The translations under genes and the position numbers were made by a program. A stretch of 64,000 nucleotides of DNA from Clostridia bacterium UC5.1-2E3. Its GTDB lineage: Bacteria > Bacillota > Clostridia > Lachnospirales > Lachnospiraceae. The stretch covers positions 1 through 64,000 of the forward strand of contig BBZO01000020.1 of assembly GCA_001304875.1 (NCBI GenBank), written 5' to 3'. A model generated the notes under the pieces. That model searched no databases. It was not told the origin of the DNA and saw nothing but the letters and a program-made list of their open reading frames with translations. Below are positions 27,701-37,718 of this stretch, in pieces (positions within the stretch are counted from its first letter, which is position 1; every line of letters begins with the position of its first letter).

Positions 27701-28935
27701 ATGAAAAAGGTTGACGTGCTCATCGTGGGCGGAGGCCCGGCGGGACTGGCGGCCGCGGTGGAGCTTTACAGGAAAAATATTAAGAACATTCTGATCGTGG
27801 AGAGGGAGAATCACCTGGGCGGTATCTTGAAGCAGTGCATCCACGACGGCTTCGGTCTGACCCGCTTCGGCGAGACCTTATCCGGGCCGGAGTATGCGAA
27901 GCGGTTCATCGACCAGGTGGAGGAGCTTCAGATTCCCTATCTCACCGACGCGGCCGTGACCGGCATAAGCGGCGATAAGGTGGTGACCGTGGTTTCCAGA
28001 AATGGCCTTGAGAAGTACCAGGCGAAGGCCGTGATTCTCACCATGGGCTGCCGCGAGCGCACCAGGGGGGCGCTGGGAATCCCCGGCGAGCGCCCGGCGG
28101 GCGTGTTCACCGCCGGCGTGGCCCAGTCCTACATAAACCTGCACAATACCATGGTGGGGAAAGAGGTCGTGATTCTGGCTCCGGCGACATCGGGATGATC
28201 ATGGCCCGACGGATGACGCTGGAGGGCGCCCACGTGAAGGCGGTCTTTGAGATCATGCCCTATCCCAGCGGACTTCCGAGAAACATCGAGCAGTGTCTGA
28301 ATGACTACGGCATTCCGCTGTATTTAAGCCACACCGTGACCGACATCCACGGAAAGACCCGGCTGGAGGGGATCACGGTATCGAAAGTAGATGAGAATTT
28401 GAAGCCGGTTCCGGGGACGGAGCAGGAGATTGCCTGCGATACGCTGATCCTGTCCGTGGGACTGATTCCGGAGAATGAGCTCTCCATCGACGCGGGCGTG
28501 GAACTGGATCCCCGCACCAGGGGCGCGGTGGTGGACGAGAATTTCCAGACCAGCGTGCCGGGCATTTTTGCCGCCGGAAATGTGCTCCACGTCCACGACC
28601 TGGTGGATTTCGTCTCCATGGAGGCGGAGAGCCTGGCGGACAGCGCGGCCGCTTACATCGAAAACGGCGGCTTCGCTCCCTGCGGCCTTTTGGTAAAGGC
28701 CGGTGAGGGAATTGGCCACACGATTCCGCAGAAGATCAGCGGGACGAAGGACATCACGCTCTCCATGCGCCCCAGCCGGCAGTTTAAGGATGCGGCGGTG
28801 GCAGTGAGCCAGAACGGAACCGTGATCGCCAGAAAGAAGATGAAGAAGGCCATTCCCGCCGAGATGATTGAGCTTTCCATTAAAAAGGAAACGCTGTCTG
28901 ACAAAGGAGATCTGGAGGTGAGCATCGAATGCTGA
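27701..28935 (+). CDS. NAD(P)/FAD-dependent oxidoreductase
   Basis: Pyridine-nucleotide-disulfide-type flavoprotein, about 412 residues. The FAD fold is VDVLIVGGGPAGLAAAVEL; a second dinucleotide fold (VVILGSGDIGMIMARRM) and the late FAD motif VPGIFAAGNVLHVHD follow. One G lost near 28183 breaks the frame exactly at the second dinucleotide fold. It starts three bases after the GlpA-like gene and overlaps the DUF1667 gene by seven bases, so all three products are probably one complex passing electrons from the substrate to NAD or a carrier. Confidence 0.88.
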
Positions 28936-29294
28936 GAGAAATGACATGTATCGTCTGCCCCAATGGCTGTGATCTGGAAATCCAGGTGGAGGACGGAAAG
29001 GTGCTGTCCGTGAAGGGCGCGCTCTGCAGGCGGGGCGAGGCCTACGCGGAGCAGGAGATCACCGACCCCAGAAGAAATATCGCCACGTCGGTGCTGGTTG
29101 ACGGCGGGGAGCTTCCGCTGGCCAGCGTGCGGCTGACGGCCCCGATCCCAAAGGCGCGGATTTTCGACGCCATGGGGGAGATCAGGAAGGTGAAGCTGAC
29201 CGCTCCGGTGGAGGCCGGGACGAAGGTGATCGGAAACCTCTTGGGACTGGGCGTGGATGTGATCGTGACGAAGGACGTGGGCGTCCGGGGGTGA
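28929..29294 (+). CDS. DUF1667 cysteine-containing protein
   Basis: Third member of the GlpA-like trio, 121 residues, intact. It begins MLREMTCIVCPNGCDLEI, with a CxxCxxxC cluster typical of small iron-sulfur or zinc sites, and a further Cys in GALCRRGE. Middle and end (RRNIATSVLVDGG, PVEAGTKVIGNLLG) match the DUF1667 family, which almost always accompanies the two upstream flavoproteins. The biochemical role is unknown; an electron-transfer subunit is a reasonable inference. Confidence 0.88.
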   Translation: MLREMTCIVCPNGCDLEIQVEDGKVLSVKGALCRRGEAYAEQEITDPRRNIATSVLVDGGELPLASVRLTAPIPKARIFDAMGEIRKVKLTAPVEAGTKVIGNLLGLGVDVIVTKDVGVRG

Positions 29295-29324
29295 CTGGAC
29301 GATTATGCAATTTGCCCATAGAAG

Positions 29325-29357
29325 ACGGACGGCATTGGGAGATATGCCGTCCGTTTT
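29325..29357 (+). terminator. Terminator of the FAD oxidoreductase operon
   Basis: Perfect 11-bp stem ACGGACGGCAT / ATGCCGTCCGT with an eight-base loop, followed by TTTT. Confidence 0.92.
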
Positions 29358-29387
29358 GTGCGTATTGATGAAAAATATTCTTTATAC

Positions 29388-29420
29388 TTGATAAAAATTG
29401 TCCAGAATGGTATATTGGAC
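29388..29420 (+). promoter_or_regulatory. rrf2 promoter with overlapping operator
   Basis: SigA promoter TTGATA (29388-29393), 17-base spacer, TATATT (29411-29416). The -35 and half the spacer are covered by TTGATAAAAATTGTCCA (29388-29404), which matches the perfect palindrome at 29872-29888 in 14 of 17 bases. A second symmetry, GTCCA-N11-TGGAC (29400-29420), overlaps the -10. Likely site of Rrf2 autorepression. Confidence 0.7.
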
Positions 29421-29449
29421 TTACAGAAGAAGACAGGGGGTAGGGTGTA

Positions 29450-29853
29450 ATGATTACCAGGGAGACCGACTACGCGCTGCGGCTGCTGCGCACGCTGCAG
29501 GACGGAGAGCGGCACACGGCGTCAGAGGCGGCAGAGCGGGAGATGGTGCCTTCATCGTTCGCTTATAAGATCCTAAAGAAGCTGGCCAGGGCCGGCTTTG
29601 TGGAGATTATCCGCGGGACGGACGGAGGCTGCCGGCTGACGGCGGATCTGGGAAAGGTTACGCTCTATGACCTGATGATGGCGATGGGAGAGAACTGCCG
29701 GCTGAGCAGCTGCATGGATCCAGGGTATTCCTGTGCGTGGAGGCTCAGCCACGGAGCTGTTCGGTTCACTGCCATCTGGCGGATATTCAGAACACGCTCA
29801 ATGAGGAGCTTAGGGCCCACACGCTGGAGAGCATTCTGGCCCCGTCTTCCTGA
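29450..29853 (+). CDS. Rrf2-family transcriptional regulator, probably Fe-S sensing
   Basis: Winged-helix Rrf2 regulator, about 134 residues after one-base correction near 29745. The N-terminus ITRETDYALRLLRTL and VPSSFAYKILKKL form the DNA-binding domain. The C-terminal half is cysteine-rich after correction (CRLSSCMDPGYSC, then RSCSVHCHLADIQ), more cysteines than the three of a standard Fe-S Rrf2 protein such as IscR or NsrR. That suggests a redox, O2 or NO sensor. ATG 29450 follows gggggtagg. It is the first gene of a unit with the fusion protein and flavodiiron protein downstream, and the same operator occurs before both transcription blocks. Confidence 0.87.
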
Positions 29854-29871
29854 ATTTTTTTACCATAAAAG

Positions 29872-29888
29872 TGGATAAAATTTATCCA
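29872..29888 (+). promoter_or_regulatory. Perfect palindromic operator before the fusion gene
   Basis: TGGATAAA-A-TTTATCCA, a perfect 8+1+8 palindrome, 27 bases before the start codon of the fusion gene. A 14/17 copy lies over the rrf2 -35 box. It also contains a possible -10 (TAAAAT), but no clear -35 was found. Confidence 0.72.
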
Positions 29889-29914
29889 GATTAAAAAGAA
29901 AAGGAGGTAGAAGT

Positions 29915-31826
29915 ATGTTGTTTCAAACGACCCAGGCCCATGAGAAGCTGCGTGCCAGAATCAGGCCTTTGCCGAGACTGAGGTGAAGCCGATTGCATTC
30001 TCTCTGGATCAGGCCAACGAATTTCCCGCCGACGCGGTGAAAAAGCTGGGAGAGATGGGGCTGATGGAGATTCCCTATCCGAAGGAGTACGGCGGCGCGG
30101 GGCTGGATGTCATCAGCTACGCCATCGCGGTGGAGGAGCTGGCCCGTGTGGACGGCGGTACGGGAGTGATTCTCTCGGCCACGTGTCTCTGGGCTCCTGG
30201 CCGATTTTTGCCTACGGCACGGAGGAGCAGAAGCAGAAGTATCTGGTGCCTCTGGCCAGGGGAGAGAAGATCGGCGCCTTCGGACTGACGGAGCCCAATG
30301 CGGGCTCGGACGCCGGCGGAACCGAGACCATCGCTGTGGACAAGGGCGACCATTATCTGCTGAACGGCGGTAAAATTTTCATCACCAACGCCCCGAAGGC
30401 CGACACCTACGTGGTTTTTGCCGTGACCACGCCCGATATCGGAACGCGCGGTATTTCTGCCTTCATCGTGGAAAAAGGATGGAAGGGCTTCGAGTTCGGG
30501 GATCACTATGACAAGATGGGAATCCGTTCCTCCTCGACGGCGGAGCTGATATTTAACGATGTGAAGGTTCCCAAGGAGAACCTGCTGGGAAAAGAGGGAG
30601 AGGGCTTTAAGATTGCCATGGCCACGCTGGACGGCGGAAGAATCGGCATCGCGGCCCAGGCGCTGGGAATCGCCCAGGGGGCCTTCGAGGCGGCGCTGGA
30701 GTATTCAAAGGAGAGAGTACAGTTTGGCAAGCCGATTGCGGCCCAGCAGTCGCTGGCGTTCAAGCTGGCGGACATGGCGACGAAGCTGCGCTGCGCCCGT
30801 TTCCTTATTTACTCCGCGGCGGAGCTCAAGGAGTACCACGAGCCGTACGGCATGGAGTCGGCGATGGCGAAGATGTACGCTTCGGATATTGCCCTGGAGG
30901 TCACCAACGACGCCGTGCAGATCTTCGGCGGCACCGGGTTCCTCAAGGGAATGGATGTGGAGCGCATGTACCGGGATGCCAAGATTACGACGATTTATGA
31001 GGGCACCAACGAGATCCAGCGCGTGGTGATCTCCTCCCATCTGATTGGAAAGCTTGCGAAGGACAGCGCCGGAACCAGCCGTTCCGTGGCAAAGAAGCCG
31101 GCTCCCATCACCGGCGTGCGCAAACGCCAGATCTTCCGGGAGGGCGAGGCGAAGGATAAGGTGGCGGCCCTGGTGGAGGCGCTGGAGAAGCAGGGCCACG
31201 ACTTCACGGTGGGTATCCCCATCGACACGCCGATCAACCAGGCGGAGCGGGTGGTTTCCGCGGGAAAAGGCATCGGGGATAAGAAAAATATGAAGCTGAT
31301 CGAGGATCTGGCCCGCGCGGCCGGCGCTGCCGTCGGCTCCTCGCGCCCGGTGGCCGAGACGCTCAAATATGTGCCGTTGAACCGCTATGTGGGAATGTCC
31401 GGGCAGAAATTTACCGGAAACCTGTATATTGCCTGCGGTATTTCCGGCGCCAGCCAGCATTTAAAGGGCATCAAGGACGCCTCGACCATTGTGGCGATCA
31501 ACAAGAATGCCAACGCGCCGATTTTCAAAAACTGCGATTACGGGATTGTGGGCGATGTGAATGAGATTCTGCCTCTGCTGACGGAGGCTCTGGATCGGGG
31601 CGAGAAGCAGCCGGCGCCGCCCATGGTGAAGATGAAACGCCCGCCGGTACCGAAGCCCGAGCCCATCGGCAGCCGGTACGTCTGCGGCGGCTGCGGCTAC
31701 GAGTACATCCCCGAGCTGGGAGACGAGGATTCGGATATCGCCCCCGGCACCCTGTTTGAGAAGCTGCCGGAGGACTGGGTCTGCCCGGAGTGCGCGGAAG
31801 GGAAAGACCAGTTTATTAAAGCCTGA
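29915..31826 (+). CDS. Acyl-CoA dehydrogenase / ETF-alpha FAD domain / rubredoxin fusion
   Basis: About 637 residues in three modules. Residues 1-383 are an acyl-CoA dehydrogenase: [30 protein letters not shown] and the catalytic-base region [10 protein letters not shown]. Residues about 460-561 are the FAD-binding C-terminal domain of electron-transfer flavoprotein alpha: [31 protein letters not shown] and DYGIVGD. Residues about 588-637 are a rubredoxin: [10 protein letters not shown] and WVCPECAEG. The N-terminal ETF-alpha domain and ETF-beta are absent. Two one-base losses near 29965 and 30182 break the frame. aaggagg precedes ATG 29915. Electrons from an acyl-CoA could pass through FAD to the rubredoxin and on to the flavodiiron protein encoded 17 bases downstream; that path is inference. 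Confidence 0.9.
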
Positions 31827-31843
31827 CGAGAGGAGGAATTATA

Positions 31844-33060
31844 ATGTATTGCACACGCAAGGTAACGGAAGACCTTTACTGGATTGGGGCCAACGATCAC
31901 CGGCTTCACCTGTTTGAAAATATTCATCCCATCCCCCGGGGAGTGAGCTACAATGCGTATCTTCTGCTGGACGAGCAGACGGTGCTTTTTGACACGGTGG
32001 ACTGGTCGCCTACCGGCAGCTTGAGGAGAATCTGGACCATCTTCTGGACGGGCGCGGGCTGGACTGGCTGGTGGTCAACCATATGGAGCCCGATCATGGC
32101 GCCAGCGTGGAGCAGATTCTCCGCCGCTATCCCAACGTGAAGGTGATCTCCACGGAGAAATCCTTTATGTTTATGCGTCAGTTCGGCTTCCACCCCGACA
32201 GCCATGAGTGCCGCATCGTGGCGGAGGGGGACACCCACTGCTTTGGAAAACACACGGTGATGTTCGTGGGCGCTCCCATGGTTCACTGGCCCGAGGCCAT
32301 GGTCACCTTTGACACGACCAACGGAGTTCTCTTCTCCGCAGACGCCTTCGGCTCATTCATCGCCCTGGACGGAAAGCTCTTCGCGGACGAGGTGGATTTC
32401 GACCGCGACTGGCTGGACGAGGCGCGCCGCTATCTGACGAACATCGTGGGAAAGTACGGGCCGCATATCCAGCTTCTGTTAGGCAAGGCGGCCGGCATTC
32501 TGGATCAGATTAAATACATCTGTCCGCTGCACGGCCCCGTGTGGAGGGAAAATCTGGGATATTTTATCGACAAGTACGACAAATGGAGCCGCTACGAGCC
32601 GGAGGTGAAGGGCGTTATGATCGCTTACGCTTCCATGTACGGCAACACCGAGGCGGCCGCCCAGGCGCTGGCTGCAAAGCTGTGCGAGAAGGGAATCACC
32701 GACGTGGCGGTGTACGACGTGTCCAACACCCACGTGTCCTACCTGATTTCCGAGGCTTTTAAATACAGCCACATCGCGCTGGCCTCCGTCACCTATAACC
32801 TGGGGATTTATCCGGTAATGAAGAATTTCCTGGAGGACATGAAGGCGCTCAATATGCAGAACCGGACGTTCGCGCTGATTGAGAATGGCTCCTGGGCCTG
32901 CAAGTCCGGGGACCTCATGCAGAAATTCATCGATGAGGAAATGAAGAACATGACGGTTCTGAACGAACGTCTGAGCATGGCTTCGTCCCTGTCCGGCGAT
33001 AAGGCGGCGGAGCTGGAAACGCTGGCGGATGCCCTGGCTGAGTCGGTTCGGACGGCATAA
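31844..33060 (+). CDS. fprA: Flavodiiron protein (FprA type; O2/NO reductase)
   Basis: Soluble A-type flavoprotein reducing O2 to water or NO to N2O at a diiron site; partner donors are usually rubredoxins. The metallo-beta-lactamase-like domain has the iron ligands in NHMEPDHGAS, MVHWPEAM, FSADAFGS and CPLHGPVW. The flavodoxin domain starts around residue 255 with IAYASMYGNTE and LASVTYNLGIYP. One base lost near 32015 breaks the frame; corrected length is about 406 residues. It follows the rubredoxin-containing fusion by 17 bases with aggagg, so the donor is probably encoded directly upstream. Confidence 0.95.
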
Positions 33061-33091
33061 ATAGGACGGCCAGCCATTTCTCTACTTCCTC

Positions 33092-33184
33092 TTGACTTGC
33101 CACCGCGAAGGTGATAGGATAAGTACAATGGTTCGGACACATGATCTGGATTTGATGCGGCGAAAGAAACACTATATGTAGTGA
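33092..33184 (+). promoter_or_regulatory. nrdD promoter with paired NrdR boxes
   Basis: SigA promoter TTGACT (33092-33097), 17 bases, TAGGAT (33115-33120). Downstream lie a good NrdR box ACACTATATGTAGTGA (33169-33184) and a weaker one ACACATGATCTGGATT (33137-33152), 32 bases apart. This helical-phase spacing is the known arrangement for NrdR, the ATP/dATP-sensing repressor of ribonucleotide reductase genes. Confidence 0.72.
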
Positions 33185-33224
33185 TGGCGCAAATATACGA
33201 GAGAAGCAAGAAGGAGGAAACGAT

Positions 33225-35356
33225 TTGAAAGTCAGTGAGATCAGAGTGATAAAAAAGGACGGCACGAAGGAGGATTTCAACGTCCAGAAGGTGGTTGTCG
33301 CGGTGAACAAGTCTGCCAACCGGGCGATGATTACATTTTCCCAGGCAGAGTTAAACTTCATCTGCCAGTTTGTGGAAGAGAAGGCGGAGTCCCTGGGCGT
33401 GAGCGAGATCCCGATCGCCCAGATGCACAACCTGGTGGAGGGAGCCCTGGAGAAGGTGAATCCCCAGGTGGCAAAAAGCTACCGCGACTACCGCAACTAC
33501 AAGCAGGATTTCGTGCAGATGCTGGACGAGGTTTACAAGAAGAGCCAGTCCATCATGTATATCGGCGACAAGGAGAACAGCAACACCGACAGCGCCCTGG
33601 TCTCCACCAAGAGAAGCCTGATTTTCAACGAACTTAACAAATCCCTGTACCAGAAGTTCTTCATGACCGTGGAAGAGCTGCAGGCCTGCCGGGAGGGGTA
33701 TATCTACATCCACGACATGTCCGCCCGCCGCGACACCATGAACTGCTGCCTGTTCGACGTCAACAGCGTGCTCACTGGCGGCTTCGAGATGGGAAATCTC
33801 TGGTACAACGAGCCCAAGACCCTGGACGTGGCCTTCGACGTCATCGGCGACATCGTCTTAAGCGCCGCCAGCCAGCAGTACGGCGGCTTTACGGTTCCCA
33901 GCGTGGAGGAGATTCTGGCTCCCTACGCGGAGAAATCCTACGAAAAATACATTGACAAATACACCTCCCTGGGCCTGGATGAGGACCGGGCGAAGGACGT
34001 GGCATGGCAGGACGTGCAGCGCGACATGGAGCAGGGCTTCCAGGGCTGGGAGTATAAGTTTAACTCCGTCTCCTCCAGCCGCGGCGACTACCCGTTCATC
34101 ACCATGACCGCCGGCACAGGCACCAGCCGTTTTGCAAAAATGGCCACCATCACCATGCTGGATGTCCGGAGAAAGGGGCAGGGAAAGAAGGATCACAAAA
34201 AGCCGGTGCTGTTCCCGAAGATCGTGTTCCTCTACGACGAGAACCTCCATGGCCCGGGCGGCGAGCTGGAGGACGTATTCGAGGCGGGCATCCGCTGCTC
34301 CAGCAAGACCATGTACCCCCGACTGGCTGTCGCTGACCGGAAAGGGCTACATCGCCAGCATGTATAAGCAGTACGGGAAGATCATTTCCCCCATGGCTGC
34401 CGCGCGTTCCTCTCCCCCTGGTACGAGAGAGGAGGAATGTATCCGGCGGACGCCGAGGATTCCCCCGTGTTTGTGGGGCGCTTCAACATCGGCGTGGTGA
34501 GCCTGCACCTTCCCATGATTCTGGCGAAGGCGAGACAGGAGAGCAGGGATTTCTACGAGGTTCTGGACTACTACCTGGAGCTCATACGAAAAATACACAT
34601 AAGGACTTACGCGTACCTGGGCGAGATGCGCGCCTCCACCAACCCCCTGGCCTACTGCGAGGGCGGCTTCTACGGCGGGCATCTGGGGCTGCACGACAAG
34701 ATCAAGCCGCTCCTTAAGACGGCCACGGCTTCCTTCGGGATCACCGCGTTTAATGAGCTGCAGCAGCTCTACAACGGCAAATCCCTGGTGCAGGACGGCC
34801 AGTTCGCCCTGGAGGTGCTGGAGCACATTAATAAGAAGATCGAGGAGTTCAAGAAGGAGGACGGCAATCTCTACGCCATCTACGCCACCCCGGCGGAGAA
34901 CCTCTGTGGACTGCAGGTGAAGCAGTTCAGAAAGAAGTACGGCATCGTGGAGAATGTCTCCGACCGCGAGTACGTCAGCAACGGCTTCCACTGCCACGTG
35001 ACCGAGGATATCACCCCGATCCAGAAGCAGGATCTGGAGTACCGTTTCTGGGAGCTCTCCAACGGCGGAAAGATCCAGTACGTGAAATATCCCATCGATT
35101 ATAACATAGAAGCGATTAAGACGCTGGTGCGCCGCGCCATGGACATGGGCTTTTACGAGGCGTCAACCTGTCCTTAGCCTACTGCGACGACTGCGGCCAC
35201 CAGGAGCTGGAGATGGATGTATGCCCGAAATGCGGCAGCCGGAATCTGACGAAGATCGACCGGATGAACGGCTATCTCTCCTACTCCCGCGTCAAAGGCG
35301 ACACCAGGCTCAACGACGCCAAGATGGCGGAGATCGCCGAGAGAAAATCCATGTAG
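33225..35356 (+). CDS. nrdD: Anaerobic ribonucleoside-triphosphate reductase (class III)
   Basis: Glycyl-radical enzyme that makes deoxynucleotides without oxygen, about 710 residues. It has an N-terminal ATP-cone (VIKKDGTKEDFNVQKV), the catalytic barrel (GYIYIHDMSARRDTMNC, FNIGVVSLHLP), a zinc site YCDDCG...CPKCGS, and the glycyl-radical region RMNGYLSYSR near the C-terminus. TTG start at 33225 follows aaggaggaaa. Three frame breaks occur: one extra C near 34320 and losses near 34398 and 35162; each restores conserved sequence. It is followed 19 bases later by its activase nrdG. Controlled by the upstream NrdR boxes. Confidence 0.95.
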
Positions 35357-35375
35357 AAACGGAGCAGTTACATTT

Positions 35376-35867
35376 ATGCGCTATCACAATATAACAAAGG
35401 ACGACATGCTCAACGGAGAGGGACTGCGCACGGTGCTGTGGGTGGCCGGCTGCAATCACAACTGCAAAGGCTGCCACAATCCCATCACCTGGGATATCCG
35501 GGGCGGCATTCCCTTCGACGAGGCTGCGAAGGAGGAGCTGTTTGAACAGTTGGAAAAGCCATATATTTCCGGCGTGACCTTAAGCGGCGGGGATCCCCTG
35601 CACCCGGCCAACCGGGAGGACATAGGGGCGCTCATCGACGAGATCTGCAGCCGTTTCCCCAACAAGACCATCTGGCTGTACACCGGCTACGACTGGGAGG
35701 CGGTCTGCGACCTGCCGCTCATCCGCAAGGTGGATGTGGTGGTGGACGGCGAGTTTGTGGAGGCCTTAAAGGACGCGAAGCTCCACTGGCGGGGCAGCTC
35801 CAACCAGCGGGTCATCGATGTGCAGAGAAGCCTTCTGACGGGACGCGTGGAGCTGCACACCCGTTAA
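35376..35867 (+). CDS. nrdG: Anaerobic ribonucleotide reductase activating protein
   Basis: Radical SAM activase that installs the glycyl radical on NrdD. The 163-residue intact protein has the 4Fe-4S motif CNHNCKGCHNP (CxxxCxxC) and the SAM-binding GVTLSGGDPLHP. ATG 35376 is in the same operon as nrdD. It may also serve the second nrdD at 39.9 kb, which has no activase beside it. Confidence 0.96.
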   Translation: MRYHNITKDDMLNGEGLRTVLWVAGCNHNCKGCHNPITWDIRGGIPFDEAAKEELFEQLEKPYISGVTLSGGDPLHPANREDIGALIDEICSRFPNKTIWLYTGYDWEAVCDLPLIRKVDVVVDGEFVEALKDAKLHWRGSSNQRVIDVQRSLLTGRVELHTR

Positions 35868-36009
35868 GAAAGCGTTATCGGCCGCGAAAATCCTTAACAG
35901 CTTTTTAATTTTTCTTAACGGCTTCTTAACACCCTATCGCTGATGGATTTTGTTGTTTTTTGTAGGGACCATGGAAAATAGACCTATCAAAACGTAGGAG
36001 GGTATAACA

Positions 36010-37189
36010 ATGACAACAATTTCACTCGACATGTACCAGGCAATCGCCCTCGCGGCGCTTGTATACTGTCTGGGAGTGGTGCTTGTGAAGAAGCTTCCGT
36101 TCCTCAGCAAGTACTGTATCCCGATCCCTGTTGCGGGCGGTATCGTGTTCGCTCTGGTACACCTGGTACTTTACTCTGCCGGTATCCTGGAGATCACCTT
36201 TGATTCCACGCTCCAGACCGTATTCATGACGGTATTCTTCTGTAGCGTTGGTTTCACTGCCTGCTTCAAGCTCCTTAAGAAGGGCGGCGTCCAGGTATTT
36301 ATGTTCCTGGGTCTGGCCATCGGTATCGTAGTTTTACAGAACATCCTGGGCAGCAGCCTGGCGACTGTGTTCGGCCTTGACTCCAAGCTGGGCCTCTGCA
36401 TGGGCTCCATCCCGCTGGTGGGCGGTCACGGAACCGCAGGCTCCTTCGGACCGCTGCTTGAGGACAATTACGCCGTTGTCGGTGCAAACACCGTGGCCGT
36501 TGCGGCAGCTACATACGGCCTGGTATCCGGAAGTATGATGGGCGGCCCCATCGCACGCCGCCGCGTGGAAAAGCTGGGACTTAAGTCCACGGCAGCCGCG
36601 GAGGGCAACGAGGTCGCAGAGGTTAACGATCCCATCGACGCGAAGAAGTTCACCAACGCCGCACTGTTCCTGGCGATCGCTATCGGCCTTGGCACGATCG
36701 TTACTGCCGGATTCAACATGATTCATTTCACGATGCCCGCATACATCGGCGCCATGCTTATCGCTGCGGCTATCAGAAATATCTGGGATGCGAGAGGCGT
36801 TGATCTTCCGATGCAGGAGATCGATACCCTGGGAAGCTTTCCCTGAACCTGTTCCTGTCCATGGCACTTATGAGCCTTAAGCTCTGGCAGTTAATTGATC
36901 TGGCACTTCCGATGATCGTGATCCTGTTAGTGCAGACTGTGCTCATGTTCCTCTACGCGAACTTCGTTGTGTTCAACGTGATGGGCAGAGACTACGAGGC
37001 GGCAGCCATGACCACCGCATTCTGCGGATTCGGTATGGGCGCTACCCCGAACGCCATGGCAAACATGAAGGCCCTGGCCGAGAGATACGGCGCTGCACCG
37101 CGTGCATTCTTCGTCGTGCCTCTGGTGGGAATCTGTTTATCGATTTCTTCAACGGAATCATACTTACGACATTTATCAACTTCTTATAG
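36010..37189 (+). CDS. gltS: Sodium/glutamate symporter
   Basis: Polytopic Na+:glutamate carrier of the ESS (GltS) family, about 393 residues with ten or more hydrophobic segments. Landmarks are IPVAGGIVFAL, the reentrant-loop region PLVGGHGTAGSFGP and the C-terminal half with FCGFGMGATPNAMANM. Two one-base losses near 36838 and 37133 break the frame; the restored tail is FIDFFNGIILTTFINFL ending at 37189. ATG 36010 follows gtaggagg. Monocistronic, with a clear terminator right after. Confidence 0.93.
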
Positions 37190-37200
37190 AAAATTCCCCC

Positions 37201-37235
37201 ATACCCGCGGACGCTTGTCCGCCGGGTATTTTTTA
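37201..37235 (+). terminator. Terminator of gltS
   Basis: Stem ATACCCG-CGGAC / GTCCG-CCGGGTAT around GCTT, then TTTTTT, starting 12 bases after the stop codon. Confidence 0.92.
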
Positions 37236-37276
37236 TGCTATACTTTTACAACAAACGTCAGAAAGAGGAGAGACAG

Positions 37277-37708
37277 ATGAATATCCGCATAAAATATTTT
37301 TCAGATAAACTGGAGCGCCTGCGCTACGTCGATGGAAAGTCCGACTGGATCGACCTGCGGGCGGCCGAGGACGTGGAGCTTAAGGCGGGGGAGTTTAAGC
37401 TCATTCCGCTGGGAATCGCCATGGAGCTGCCCAGGGGCTACGAGGCCCACATCGTGCCGCGCAGCAGCACGTTCAAGAATTTCGGCATCATTCAGACCAA
37501 TCACATGGGCGTGGTGGACGAGAGCTACTGCGGGGATAATGACCAGTGGTTTTTCCCGGCCTACGCGCTCAGAGACACGCAGATCAGGATGAACGACCGC
37601 ATCTGCCAGTTCCGCATCATGGAGCACCAGCCGGCTCTCCTGTTTGAGGAGACGGAGGTTCTCGGCGGACCGGACCGGGGCGGACACGGGAGTACCGGAA
37701 AGAACTAG
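37277..37708 (+). CDS. dut: dUTP diphosphatase-like protein
   Basis: Trimeric dUTPase fold, 143 residues, intact. It hydrolyses dUTP to dUMP and keeps uracil out of DNA. Conserved motifs visible: [27 protein letters not shown] (uracil-pocket and phosphate-binding motif) and the substrate-site segment [15 protein letters not shown]. The C-terminal Gly-rich arm is [15 protein letters not shown] 37277 follows gaggaga. It lies among nucleotide-reduction genes (nrdD, nrdG, second nrdD), consistent with a shared dNTP role. A dCTP deaminase-like activity is less likely. Confidence 0.88.
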   Translation: MNIRIKYFSDKLERLRYVDGKSDWIDLRAAEDVELKAGEFKLIPLGIAMELPRGYEAHIVPRSSTFKNFGIIQTNHMGVVDESYCGDNDQWFFPAYALRDTQIRMNDRICQFRIMEHQPALLFEETEVLGGPDRGGHGSTGKN

Positions 37709-37718
37709 GAGGTGCAGG

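Noticed and set aside
29915-31826. Complete bifurcating Bcd-EtfAB system
   Set aside because: There is no EtfB gene in the neighbourhood and the N-terminal ETF-alpha domain is missing, so classical EtfAB bifurcation cannot be claimed.
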